Shown piece by piece: positions 8,441 to 16,498 of a stretch of DNA of 64,000 nucleotides; within the stretch, counting starts at the first letter, position 1; each line of letters begins with the position of its first letter. The position numbers were made by a program, and so were the translations under genes. The notes under the pieces were generated by a model, which was given only the letters and a program-made list of their open reading frames with translations, did no database searches and had not been told where the DNA came from. This stretch comes from Streptomyces sp. TBY4 (lineage in GTDB: Bacteria > Actinomycetota > Actinomycetes > Streptomycetales > Streptomycetaceae), in contig NZ_JANAVF010000006.1 of NCBI RefSeq assembly GCF_024213195.1, positions 248,001-312,000 of the forward strand, in the 5' to 3' direction.

Positions 8441-9169
8441 TCAGGCGCGCACGATTCCCGCCGCCCGGGCGGCGGCCAGCCATGCCGGGAACTCGCCGAC
8501 CAGGCGGTCGTAGAGCTGGGCGTCCGGGACCGTCCTGGGGTCGGGGCCGGCGTGGAAGTAGCCGGCGTTGTCCACCACCCGCTTGTCCGGGACGGGCAGT
8601 TCGTCCAGCCGTCGCAGGAAGTCGAACTGTGTGCTGCGCGTGTTGCCGAAGCCGATGAACTGCCAGAAGAGCGGCAGCCGGGCCGCCTTGCACAGGTACT
8701 TCTCGGCGGCGAGCTTGTTGATCGGGCCGCCGTCGGTCTGGAAGACCACGAGCGCGGGGAGGGCGGACCCCGAGTCCAGGTAGTGGTCGATCACCGCGTC
8801 CATCGCCGCGTGGTAGACCGTCTTGCCCATGTGCCCGAGGCCCGCAGCGATCGCGGTGACCCGCCCCTCGTGACCGGCCAGGGAGATCTCCTCGACCGCG
8901 TCGACCTCGGTGGAGAAGAACACGACCGGCACGCGGGCGTCGTCATCGAAATGCGCGGAGAGCCCCAGCACCACGTCGGCGAGGGCCTGCACGCTGCCGT
9001 CGTTGTAGTACGGGCGCATCGAGCCCGAGTAGTCGAGGACCAGGTACACCGCGGCCCGTCCGCCCTCCAGGCCGTGGGTGCGCAGCGAGGTCCCGGCGCT
9101 CTTGTACAGGCTCACCAGCGCCGGGGCGGTCTCTTCGATCTTCCGGAGGTCTATCGCACTGCCCGTCAT
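8441..9169 (-). CDS. VWA (TerF-like) domain protein
   Basis: The 242-residue product is a von Willebrand factor A domain with a MIDAS motif DYSGS (about residue 46), a later Thr, and 'FQTDGGPIN'. It closely follows the VWA type found beside TerD proteins in tellurite/stress operons, where it is cytoplasmic and binds a divalent metal. No ter genes are in the window. It lies in tandem with the PPOX gene on the same strand, 36 bp apart. Confidence 0.8.
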   Translation of the reverse strand: MTGSAIDLRKIEETAPALVSLYKSAGTSLRTHGLEGGRAAVYLVLDYSGSMRPYYNDGSVQALADVVLGLSAHFDDDARVPVVFFSTEVDAVEEISLAGHEGRVTAIAAGLGHMGKTVYHAAMDAVIDHYLDSGSALPALVVFQTDGGPINKLAAEKYLCKAARLPLFWQFIGFGNTRSTQFDFLRRLDELPVPDKRVVDNAGYFHAGPDPRTVPDAQLYDRLVGEFPAWLAAARAAGIVRA

Positions 9170-9209
9170 GGGCCCGAGGGTACGGGAGCGCCCGCCGGTT
9201 CGCGGGCCG

Positions 9210-10301
9210 TCAGGCCGGGAGGAACCCCAGCCCGGCCGCCAGCCGTTCGCGGTGCACGGCGGGGGAGCCGAAGAGCTGGGCCGAGCCGTGGGCCCGCTTG
9301 AAGTACGCGTGCGCCTCGTGCTCCCAGGTGATGCCGATGCCGCCGTGCAGCTGGATCATCTCGCCCGCCACGTACGCACCGGCCTCCGAGCAGGCCGACT
9401 TGGCGGCGGCCGCCTGCTCCGGGGCCGCATCGGAGGCGGCCGCCGCGAGGGCCAGCGAGCGGGCGCCCTCCACCGCGGTGTGCAGATCGGCGAGCCGGTG
9501 CTTCACCGCCTGGAAGGAGCCGATGGGCCGCCCGAACTGCACCCGCTCCTTCGCGTACCGGACCGTCGCCTCCAGTGCCCGCGCCGCCGCTCCCACCTGT
9601 TCGGCGGCGAGCGCCGTGCAGGCCAGGTCCCGGACCCGGGCGAGCACCCCGGTGCCGTCGGCCGAGAGCAGCCGGGCCGGGGTCCGGTCCAGGGTCAGCT
9701 CCGCGAGGGGGCGGGTGAGGTCCATGGTGGACCGTACGGTGAAGGCCGCGGGAGGGGCGAGGAGTTCGAACAGCCCGAGGGGTGCGTCGAGGCCGCCATC
9801 CATCCGGGCGAACGCCAGCAGCAGGGACGGCTCGGCCGGGCCCGCCAGGACGTACCGCTTGGTGCCCGTGAGCAGCCAGTCGGGCCCCACGGGCCCGGGT
9901 TCGGCCCGGGCCGACAGGTCGCCGGCCTCCCAGCCCCCGCCCGACGGTCCGTCCGGAGCCTCCGCCCAGGCCAGGGCGCCGACGACCGTGCCCTCCGCCA
10001 GCTGCGGCAGGTGCTTCGCGCAGGCCTCCCGGTCACCGGACGCCAGCAGGGCCGCCACGGTCAGCACCGCCGAGCCCAGGTACGGTACGGGGCTCAGCGC
10101 CCGCCCCAACTCCGCCATCACCACCCCGACTTCGGCCGGCCCGCAGCCGAGTCCGCCGTACTCCTCGGGGACCGCCAGCGCGGCCGCGCCGATCTGGGCC
10201 GTCAGCGGAGCCCAGGCCGCGTGGCCGGGGTGGCGGTCCAGGACCGCCCGTACCGCGTCCCGGAGTTCCTCCTGCTCCCGGGTCAGCTCCAGCGTCCTCA
10301 C
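9210..10301 (-). CDS. acyl-CoA dehydrogenase, short beta-type (FadE33-like)
   Basis: This 363-residue protein is an acyl-CoA dehydrogenase with the N-terminal helical domain, middle beta domain and 'QFGRPIGSFQAVKHRLAD' helix. It ends at 'LHGGIGITWEHEAHAYFKRA' and lacks the 'IYxGTNEIQ' segment of full-size family members. In actinobacterial steroid pathways such subunits pair with a full-size partner as alpha2beta2 enzymes. The GTG start overlaps the stop of the CoA-ligase gene (GTGA), so it is translated with that HIP-activating enzyme. It probably acts in C/D-ring beta-oxidation; the partner may be the protein at 19960 or 22015. Confidence 0.85.
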   Translation of the reverse strand: MRTLELTREQEELRDAVRAVLDRHPGHAAWAPLTAQIGAAALAVPEEYGGLGCGPAEVGVVMAELGRALSPVPYLGSAVLTVAALLASGDREACAKHLPQLAEGTVVGALAWAEAPDGPSGGGWEAGDLSARAEPGPVGPDWLLTGTKRYVLAGPAEPSLLLAFARMDGGLDAPLGLFELLAPPAAFTVRSTMDLTRPLAELTLDRTPARLLSADGTGVLARVRDLACTALAAEQVGAAARALEATVRYAKERVQFGRPIGSFQAVKHRLADLHTAVEGARSLALAAAASDAAPEQAAAAKSACSEAGAYVAGEMIQLHGGIGITWEHEAHAYFKRAHGSAQLFGSPAVHRERLAAGLGFLPA

Positions 10302-11917
10302 GCCGACTCCCCTCGCGCCGTGCGGCGCAGCTCCGTCTTCAGCAGCTTGCCGCCCGCGTTGCGCGGGAGCTCCGGCAGCACGGTGAAGCGCCTCGGCACC
10401 TTGAAGTTGGCCAGCCGTTCCCGGGTCCAGGCGGTCAGCTCCTCCGGGGTGACCGGCCCGGTGGTGACGACGTAGGCCACCCCGACCTCGCCGAGCCGCT
10501 CGTCGGGGGCGCCGACGACCGCCGCGTCGGTGATGGCCGGGTGGGTCAGCAGCACGTTCTCCACCTCGGCCGGATAGGCGTTGAAGCCGCCGACCACGTA
10601 CATGTCCTTCAGCCGGTCGGTGATGGAGAGGTAGCCGCGTCCGTCGAGCACGCCGATGTCCCCGGTGCGCAGCCAGCCGCCGGGCAGCACGGCTTCGGCG
10701 GTGCTCGCCGGGTCGTCCAGGTAGCCCGGGGTGACGTGGTAGCCGCGGACCTGCACCTCGCCCGGCTCCCCGGCGGGCAGCACGGCGCCGAGCGGGTCGC
10801 AGATCCGTACCTCGGTGTCCGGCAGCGGCAGGCCGACGGTGTGCGCGAGGGTCCGGGCGTCGGCGTCGGTGGGGCAGACGGACACGACCCCGCCGGACTC
10901 GGTGAGCCCGTACGCGGTGAACACGTCGGGCGCCCCCAGTTCGGTGCGGATCTCCTCGACGAGGGAGGTGGGCACCGAGGCGGCTCCGGTGCCGGCCAGG
11001 CGCAGCGCGGACAGGTCGTGCGCGGCCCGCGCCGGGTGGCGGATCAGGCCGTGGAAGACCGTCGGCGGGCCCATCAGACAGGTGACGCGCTCGGCGGCCA
11101 TGCGGTGCAGGATGCGGTCGGTGTCGTAGACGGCTTCGGGGAGCATGGTGACCCCGCGCAGCAGGCAGGCGAGCACCCCGGCCTTGTAGCCGAAGGTGTG
11201 GAAGAAGGGGTTGACCAGCAGGTACCGGTCGCCGGGGCGCAGGGTGACCAGGCCGGACCAGGAGGCGTAGAGCCGGAGGGTCTGGCCGTGTGTGGTCATG
11301 ACCCCCTTGGACCGTCCGGTGGTGCCCGAGGTGTAGAGGATGTCGCTGAGGTCCCCGGGGCGCACGGCGGCCGCGCGCGCGGCCCGCTCGGCGTCGGGGA
11401 CGGCCTCGCCGGCGCGCAGGTACGCCTCCCAGGAGACGGTGCCGGGCGGCGCGTCGGGGCCGGTGCCCGTGCCCTCCTCGCGCCCGTCGCGCAGGATCAC
11501 CGTCGAGGCGAGCGCCCCGAGGTCCTCGCCGGAGGCGTGCAGGTCACGGACGTAGTCGGTACCGAGGAACCCGCGCTCGGTGAGCAGCACGCGGGCCCCG
11601 CTGCGCCGGATGATGTCGGCGGCCTCGGCGGGCTTGTAGCGGGTGTTGACCGGCACGAGGACCGCTCCGGCGCCGACCGCGCCGAGGGCGGCGGTGATCC
11701 AGTGGCGGCTGTTGGGGGCCCAGACCGCGACCCGGTCGCCGGGGCGGATGCCGTGGGCGATGGCGGCGCGGGCGGCGGCGGAGATCTCGGCGGCGAGGCG
11801 GGCGAAGGTCCAGCGGACCTCCCCGTCGGCGAGCGCCTCGAGTTCCCCGTACGCGGCGGCGGCGTACTCGGGGAGCCGGGCGAGCGTGGCGGGCGGCTGA
11901 GGCGGGGGCGGTGGCAT
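10298..11917 (-). CDS. fadD3: FadD3-like acyl-CoA synthetase
   Basis: The 539-residue product is an adenylate-forming ligase with the P-loop 'YTSGTTGRSKGV', 'AYGLTESGG', 'WLRTGDIG', 'ITDRLKDMYVVGGFNAYPAEVE' and the C-terminal catalytic Lys region 'NAGGKLLKTEL'. FadD3 enzymes couple the steroid C/D-ring propionate (HIP) to CoA, the entry step of the HIP pathway. The assignment rests on overall similarity and on the surrounding HIP genes. It is the first gene of a minus-strand pair with the acyl-CoA dehydrogenase. No KstR2-like box is visible in its 99-bp promoter region, unlike the other HIP operons here. Confidence 0.83.
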   Translation of the reverse strand: MPPPPPQPPATLARLPEYAAAAYGELEALADGEVRWTFARLAAEISAAARAAIAHGIRPGDRVAVWAPNSRHWITAALGAVGAGAVLVPVNTRYKPAEAADIIRRSGARVLLTERGFLGTDYVRDLHASGEDLGALASTVILRDGREEGTGTGPDAPPGTVSWEAYLRAGEAVPDAERAARAAAVRPGDLSDILYTSGTTGRSKGVMTTHGQTLRLYASWSGLVTLRPGDRYLLVNPFFHTFGYKAGVLACLLRGVTMLPEAVYDTDRILHRMAAERVTCLMGPPTVFHGLIRHPARAAHDLSALRLAGTGAASVPTSLVEEIRTELGAPDVFTAYGLTESGGVVSVCPTDADARTLAHTVGLPLPDTEVRICDPLGAVLPAGEPGEVQVRGYHVTPGYLDDPASTAEAVLPGGWLRTGDIGVLDGRGYLSITDRLKDMYVVGGFNAYPAEVENVLLTHPAITDAAVVGAPDERLGEVGVAYVVTTGPVTPEELTAWTRERLANFKVPRRFTVLPELPRNAGGKLLKTELRRTARGESA

Positions 11918-11987
11918 CGGGGACCCTCCCTACTTGACGAGCGAGCGTGGGCGGTATCCAATCACAGGTGTTTCGGTTAGGCATATA

Positions 11988-12002
11988 CCTAGTAGAAATA
12001 AT
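11988..12002. promoter_or_regulatory. motif CCTAGTAGAAATAAT upstream of flavin reductase
   Basis: This AT-rich motif lies 15 nt upstream of the flavin-reductase start, embedded in TATACCTAGTAGAAATAATC. A close variant, TATGCCTGCTAGAAGTATTC, lies in the PadR/monooxygenase intergenic region. Sharing of the motif suggests a common operator, probably for the PadR regulator. Confidence 0.45.
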
Positions 12003-12016
12003 CAGGGAGGGTTCTC

Positions 12017-12592
12017 ATGAGCGAGGCAGCCTCGTCCGACATGAAGTCGGTCCTGTCCAGCTTCTGCACCGGCGTCGCCGTCATCACGGCGCGCGGAGCC
12101 GACGGCCGTCCCGTCGGGATGGCCGTCCAGTCCTTCTCGTCCGTGTCCCTGGATCCGCCGCTGGTCTGCTTCTGCCCGGCGCGCACGTCCACCACCTGGC
12201 CCCGGATCCAGGCGGCCGGAGCCTTCGCGGTCAACATCCTCGCCGCCGACCAGCAGGAGCTGTGCCGCGGCTTCGCCGTCACCGGGGGCGACAAGTTCGC
12301 CGGAGTCCCCTGGCGGGCCGGCTCCAACGGCGCCCCCCTGCTGGAGGGGGTCCTCGCCACCGTCGAGTGCGATCTGGAGGCCGTCCTGGACGGCGGCGAC
12401 CACGCCATCGCCCTGGGCCGGGTCACCGCCCTGACGGCCCACCGCGAGGGCGCGCCGCTGCTCTACTTCCGGCGCACCTACGGGCGGTTGCCGGGCTCGC
12501 CCGGAGCCGGGGCGGAGGCCGACCCGCGCGCCTTCTCCAGCTCCGCGATGTCGTCGAGCATGGCGGCCGCGAGGTCCCGCTCGGAGGCGTAG
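12017..12592 (+). CDS. flavin reductase (HsaB/DIM6-NTAB family)
   Basis: The 191-residue protein has the flavin reductase-like domain ('FCTGVAVITARG', 'QSFSSVSLDPPLVCFCPARTSTTWPRI', 'HAIALGRVTAL') that supplies FMNH2 or FADH2 to two-component monooxygenases. It is related to the HsaB at 47566 but is distinct. A natural partner is the luciferase-like monooxygenase at 13203. GGGAGGG precedes the ATG. The conserved domain ends near residue 158; the rest reads antisense through the 3' end of the PadR gene, giving a 115-bp tail-to-tail overlap. Confidence 0.83.
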   Translation: MSEAASSDMKSVLSSFCTGVAVITARGADGRPVGMAVQSFSSVSLDPPLVCFCPARTSTTWPRIQAAGAFAVNILAADQQELCRGFAVTGGDKFAGVPWRAGSNGAPLLEGVLATVECDLEAVLDGGDHAIALGRVTALTAHREGAPLLYFRRTYGRLPGSPGAGAEADPRAFSSSAMSSSMAAARSRSEA

Positions 12593-13110
12593 TACCGCTC
12601 CGCCCACTTGAGGGTGAGGGTCGGGTAGGCCCACGAGGCCTCTTCCCGGGCCCCGTCCGCGTCGGCCACCGCGCGCCGCCGCATCTTCTCCGCGAACTCC
12701 TGGTGCTGTACGAGGACTTCGCGCATCTGCTCCGGCTCCAGCAGGTGGCCGAGCCACAGCCGCAGCATCGGCCCGTGCTTGAGCACCGGCGGGTCGACGG
12801 GCGCCTCGCGCGCCCAGCGCCGTACGGCCGTCATGCCCTCGTCCGTGATCCGGTACACCCGCTTGTCGCGGGAGCCGGTCTCCTGGGCGACCATCCGCGA
12901 AGAGGCGTAGCCGGCCTTCTCCAGCCGCTTGAGCTCGCTGTAGATCTGACTGAAGGACGGGCTCCAGTAGAAGAAGCGCAGTGACCAGTCCGACCACTTC
13001 TTGAGGTCGTAGCCGGAGAGCTCCTCCCCGAAGGAGAGCAGCCCGAGCACCGCCCAGCTGGTCGCGGGGAGCGTGCGCCCGTTCGTCTCTTCTGCCGCCT
13101 CGTTGGTCAC
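12478..13110 (-). CDS. PadR-family transcriptional regulator
   Basis: The 210-residue product has a PadR winged helix ('SWAVLGLLSFGEELSGYDLKKW', 'YSELKRLEKAGYA') and a C-terminal PadR_C dimerisation coil rich in charged helices, the layout of the long Vir-like PadR subgroup. Such proteins repress nearby detoxification or catabolic genes and release DNA on binding small aromatics or steroids. It is divergent from the monooxygenase gene and convergent with the flavin reductase, both of which carry a shared upstream motif. It starts with GTG. Confidence 0.86.
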   Translation of the reverse strand: MTNEAAEETNGRTLPATSWAVLGLLSFGEELSGYDLKKWSDWSLRFFYWSPSFSQIYSELKRLEKAGYASSRMVAQETGSRDKRVYRITDEGMTAVRRWAREAPVDPPVLKHGPMLRLWLGHLLEPEQMREVLVQHQEFAEKMRRRAVADADGAREEASWAYPTLTLKWAERYYASERDLAAAMLDDIAELEKARGSASAPAPGEPGNRP

Positions 13111-13163
13111 GCAGCGCAGTCTACGACCGGTCTTCGCGGCGCCCCTTCCCCCGGAGGGGTATG

Positions 13164-13193
13164 CCTGCTAGAAGTATTCCTATTCGAAATAAC
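13164..13193. promoter_or_regulatory. two tandem copies of the CCTRSTAGAARTAWT-like motif
   Basis: CCTGCTAGAAGTATT (13164-13178) is followed immediately by CCTATTCGAAATAAC (13179-13193). They sit between the divergent PadR and monooxygenase genes and resemble the motif at 11988-12002. The second copy abuts the GGAGG ribosome site of the monooxygenase, so bound protein would block transcription. Confidence 0.45.
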
Positions 13194-13202
13194 GGAGGTA
13201 CC

Positions 13203-14333
13203 GTGAAGTTCTCGATGATCTTCGAGGCGCAGCTCGTCGACCCGACGCCCGAACGCGAGCGCCAGGTCATCCACGACTGCGTCGAACAGGCCGTGTTCGC
13301 CGAGGAGATGGGCTTCGACCGGATCTGGGCCGTGGAACACCACGCCCTCACCCAGTACGCCCACATGAGCGCCTCCGAGATCTTCCTGACCTGGGTCGCC
13401 GCCCGGACCGAGAAGATCCGCATCGGCCACGGCGTCGTCACCATGCCCTTCGGCTACCAGCACCCCGTGCGCGTCGCCGAACGCGCCGCCATGCTCGACG
13501 TGCTCTCCGGCGGCCGCGTGGACATCGGCGCCGGCCGCGGGGCCACCCGCCAGGAGATGTCCATGTACGGGGTCCGCCCCGAGGACACCTACCCGCAGAT
13601 GGAAGAGGCGCTGCGGATCTTCTCCTCCGCGTGGCGCGAGGAGAAGTTCGAATGGCACGGCTCCATCGACATCGGCCCCGGCGCGATCCTGCCCCGGCCG
13701 GTCCAGGACCCGCACCCGCCGCTCTTCATGGCCTGCTCCAAGCACGACACCCTCAAGCTCGCCGCCGAACTGGGCATCGGAGCCCTCGTGATGGGCTTCG
13801 CCGGAGCCGACGACGTCCGCACCATGCGCAAGGTCTACGACGAGGCCATCGCCACCCGCAGCGGCGACCGCTTCGTCTCCACCGAGGTCAACGACCACCT
13901 CTCCGCGCTCTGCCCCACCATCGTCCTCGACGACGCCGAACGCGCCCTGCGCCTGGGCACCCGCGGCCAGCGCTTCTTCGCCGAGTCCATCGCCCACTGG
14001 TACGGCAACGCCCCCGAGCCCACCGGCTGGTCCGAGGACGAGACCGCCGAGGAGCACGTGGCCGCGCTGGCGAAGGGCCGCGAGGAGCTGGTCGCCAAGC
14101 TCCACGACGCGAACATTCCGGCCCGCCCCATAGACACCGGCACCTACAACGCCGAGCATGCCTACGGCAACGCCCAGACCGCCATCGCCTACGTCGAGCA
14201 GCTGCGCGAGATCGGCGTCGACGAGGTCATGTGCCTGATCCAGATGGGCACCGTTCCGCAGGAGGCCTGCATGGAGACCATCCGCCAGTGGGGCGAGACG
14301 GTCATCCCGCACTTCCGCGCCCTGGAGGGCTGA
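13203..14333 (+). CDS. luciferase-like (LLM class) flavin-dependent monooxygenase
   Basis: The 376-residue protein is a bacterial-luciferase-like TIM barrel ('FAEEMGFDRIWAVEHH', 'IRIGHGVVTMPFGYQHPVRVAERAAMLDVLSGGRVDIGAGRG', in segments). Members oxidise substrates with reduced flavin, including Baeyer-Villiger and long-chain reactions, or use F420. A flavin reductase lies 0.6 kb away across the PadR gene. The SDR and esterase downstream are on the same strand with 3-nt and overlapping junctions, so all three look like one operon. The GTG at 13203 follows GGAGG by 3 nt; an ATG at 13161 falls inside the operator region and is rejected. Confidence 0.85.
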   Translation: MKFSMIFEAQLVDPTPERERQVIHDCVEQAVFAEEMGFDRIWAVEHHALTQYAHMSASEIFLTWVAARTEKIRIGHGVVTMPFGYQHPVRVAERAAMLDVLSGGRVDIGAGRGATRQEMSMYGVRPEDTYPQMEEALRIFSSAWREEKFEWHGSIDIGPGAILPRPVQDPHPPLFMACSKHDTLKLAAELGIGALVMGFAGADDVRTMRKVYDEAIATRSGDRFVSTEVNDHLSALCPTIVLDDAERALRLGTRGQRFFAESIAHWYGNAPEPTGWSEDETAEEHVAALAKGREELVAKLHDANIPARPIDTGTYNAEHAYGNAQTAIAYVEQLREIGVDEVMCLIQMGTVPQEACMETIRQWGETVIPHFRALEG

Positions 14334-14336
14334 CCA

Positions 14337-15068
14337 GTGAGCGTCCGTCTCGACGGCAAGGTCGTCGTCATCACCGGCGCCGGACGCGGCCAGGGCGAGG
14401 CTGAGGCCCGGCTCTGCGCCGAGGCCGGAGCGCGGGTCGTGGTCACCGACATCCGGGAGGAGGAGGGCCGCGCGGTCGCCGCCTCGCTCGGCGACCAGGG
14501 GCTCTACGTACGCCACGACGTGGCCGACGCCGACAGCTGGGCGGAGGTGGTGCGCGAGGCCGTACGCGCCTTCGGCACGGTCTCCGCCCTGGTCAACAAC
14601 GCGGCGCTGTGGCGCACGGCCCACGTCGAGCGCCAGGGCCTCGAAGACTTCGAAGCCCTGCTCCGGGTCAACCTGCTCGGGCCGTTCCTCGGCATCCAGG
14701 CGGTGGCCCCGGTGCTGCGCGCCGGAGGAGGGGGCTCCATCGTCAACGTCTCCTCCACGGCCGGACTGGTCGGCATCCCGGGCCACGCGGCGTACGGATC
14801 GAGCAAGTTCGCCCTGCGCGGGCTGACGAAGTCGGCGGCCCTGGACCTGGCGGGGGACCGGATCAGGATCAACTCCGTGCATCCGGGGGCGATCGACACC
14901 CCGATGGTCAGCGAGGCCGTCGCGGGGCGGGACTGGTCGCACCTGCCGCTGGGGCGGATCGGCCGGCCGGAGGAGGTCGGGGAACTGGTCCTCTTCCTCT
15001 GCTCCGACGGCTCCTCGTACATCACGGGCGCGGAGTTCACCGTCGACGGCGGGATGACGGCGCGATGA
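14337..15068 (+). CDS. SDR-family oxidoreductase (hydroxysteroid dehydrogenase-like)
   Basis: This 243-residue classical short-chain dehydrogenase has the nucleotide motif TGAGRGQG (residues about 12-19), NNAA, a catalytic Ser and 'YGSSKFA' (Tyr-x3-Lys), and a C-terminal 'SYITGAEFTVDGGM'. It resembles 3-alpha/20-beta- and 17-beta-hydroxysteroid dehydrogenases. It starts with GTG 3 nt after the monooxygenase stop and overlaps the hydrolase gene by ATGA. It probably oxidises a secondary alcohol before or after the monooxygenase step. Confidence 0.86.
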   Translation: MSVRLDGKVVVITGAGRGQGEAEARLCAEAGARVVVTDIREEEGRAVAASLGDQGLYVRHDVADADSWAEVVREAVRAFGTVSALVNNAALWRTAHVERQGLEDFEALLRVNLLGPFLGIQAVAPVLRAGGGGSIVNVSSTAGLVGIPGHAAYGSSKFALRGLTKSAALDLAGDRIRINSVHPGAIDTPMVSEAVAGRDWSHLPLGRIGRPEEVGELVLFLCSDGSSYITGAEFTVDGGMTAR

Positions 15069-15955
15069 GCGGGACCGACCGGCTCTCCCCGGCGGCCCGC
15101 GGGCTGTGCGACGCGCTGGCGGCCGTCTTCCCCGGCCCGGGGGACGCGGCGGCCCTGCGGGCGGTGGCGTCCGCAGCCCCGCGCAGGGGCCCGGAGGTGG
15201 CCTCGGTCCGGGACGCGGTCGCCGACGGGGTCCCCGTCCGCATCTACGACCCGGCGCCGGGTGCCGAGGGCCGGCCCCTCACGGTGTTCCTCCACGGCGG
15301 GGGCTGGGTGATGTGCGGCCTGGACACCCACGACGCGCTGTGCCGGGACCTGGCCCTGGCCTCGGGGGCGGTGGTGGTCTCCGCGGAGTACCGCCTCGCC
15401 CCCGAACACCCGTGGCCGGCGGCGCCCGACGATGCGCTGACGGTGCTGCTGTGGGCCCGGGCGCGGGCGGCCGGACTGGGCTGCGACCCCGCGCGGCTGG
15501 TCGTCGCCGGGGACTCCAGCGGAGGCAACCTCGCGGCGGTGACGGCCCTGCGGGCCCCGGGGCTGATCGCCGGGCAGCTGCTGTTCTACCCGGCGCTGGA
15601 CGCCTCGATGGAACACCCCTCCGTGGCCGAGTTCGCGGAGGGCCACTTCCACACCGCGGCCCACATGGCCTGGTACTGGGACCAGTACGGCGGAGACCCG
15701 GCCCACCCCCACGTCTCCCCGCTCCGGGCCCCCGACCTCTCGGGGCAGCCCCGCACCCTGCTGGTCCTGGCCGACTGCGACGTCCTGCGGGACGAGGGCC
15801 TGGCGTACGGGCGCCGGCTCGGCGGGGCGGGAGTCGACTGCGGGATCCACCTGGTCCCCGGCGTCTTCCACGGCTTCCTCGGCATGCCGCTCCCCGCCGC
15901 GCGGGCGGCGATCGAGGCGGCGGGGGCGTGGGTGGCGGCGACGGCCGCGAAGTAG
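15065..15955 (+). CDS. alpha/beta hydrolase of the HSL family
   Basis: The 296-residue product belongs to the hormone-sensitive-lipase esterase group: oxyanion motif HGGGW (about residue 77), nucleophile motif GDSSGG (about 150), an Asp in 'LADCDVLRDEG' and a His in 'GVFHGF'. These enzymes hydrolyse short esters and lactones. Coming third after a luciferase-like monooxygenase and an SDR, it could open a lactone or ester made by a Baeyer-Villiger reaction; this is inference. Confidence 0.86.
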   Translation: MSGTDRLSPAARGLCDALAAVFPGPGDAAALRAVASAAPRRGPEVASVRDAVADGVPVRIYDPAPGAEGRPLTVFLHGGGWVMCGLDTHDALCRDLALASGAVVVSAEYRLAPEHPWPAAPDDALTVLLWARARAAGLGCDPARLVVAGDSSGGNLAAVTALRAPGLIAGQLLFYPALDASMEHPSVAEFAEGHFHTAAHMAWYWDQYGGDPAHPHVSPLRAPDLSGQPRTLLVLADCDVLRDEGLAYGRRLGGAGVDCGIHLVPGVFHGFLGMPLPAARAAIEAAGAWVAATAAK

Positions 15956-15961
15956 AGGGGG

Positions 15962-16033
15962 CTGGGCGGCCGGATTCGAACCGGCGTCCTCCTCCATGCT
16001 GTGTAGGCGCACTACCTCTGTGCTACGACCCAG
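15962..16033 (-). tRNA. tRNA-like sequence, isotype unclear, possibly a pseudogene
   Basis: Read on the minus strand, the stretch has an intact T-arm (GCCGG-TTCGAAT-CCGGC) and a D-arm with AGAGGTAG between GCAC and GTGC. The acceptor stem CTGGGTC/CGCCCAG has one wobble and one mismatch, with one extra base before the D-arm. The anticodon stem CCTAC/GGAGG has an A-G mismatch, and the loop ACAGCAT lacks U33; by position the anticodon would be AGC. These defects argue for a tRNA relic or an unusual tRNA. Stem complementarity continues outward as GGG/CCC, which could make it a terminator for the upstream operon. Confidence 0.5.
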
Positions 16034-16095
16034 CCCTTGTTCCGGATCCTAGGAGCAACCCCGCATGACGCGCACGCGAATATCCCCGGCATGAT

Positions 16096-16428
16096 GTGCG
16101 CATGTCGATATCGGTCCCGGGGGCCCTGGCGCGCAACTCCCTAGCCCTCGCAGCGGAGTTCGCCGCCGCCCTGCTCCTGCGCGGCTCCCAGCCGCACTGG
16201 CTGCCGATCCTGCTCGCCCTGGTCGCCCTCGTCTCCGGACTGCCGCACGGCACCGACGCCGGCTTCGTCCACCGCATCGTGCTCGCGCTCGGCGCGGTGG
16301 CGATCGCCCTGTCCGGCGCCCGGGTCCTGGACGCCCCCGACCCGCTGCTCTGGCAGGCCCTGACCGGAGCCCTCGCCCTGACCCAAACGGTCTCCCTGAC
16401 CCGCCTCTCCCACCGCCCGGCCCCCTGA
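16096..16428 (+). CDS. small membrane protein
   Basis: This 110-residue protein is mostly hydrophobic with three likely spans (about 14-30, 35-55 and 62-80) and a Pro-rich end. It is not recognised. The GTG at 16096 or the ATG at 16102 could be the start; neither has a clear ribosome site. Confidence 0.55.
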   Translation: MRMSISVPGALARNSLALAAEFAAALLLRGSQPHWLPILLALVALVSGLPHGTDAGFVHRIVLALGAVAIALSGARVLDAPDPLLWQALTGALALTQTVSLTRLSHRPAP

Positions 16429-16498
16429 AACCGCCGGCCGGCGCCGCGGCCGCCCGCCTCAACGTCAAGCACGCACATCGTGGGCCGCATCGAGGTGG

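Noticed and set aside
13107..14942. 611-codon open frame on the minus strand
   Set aside because: It lies antisense to the luciferase-like monooxygenase and SDR, which have clear family motifs.
15962..16033. Phage or integrative-element attachment site in the tRNA-like sequence
   Set aside because: No integrase gene and no direct repeat of the tRNA end were found nearby.
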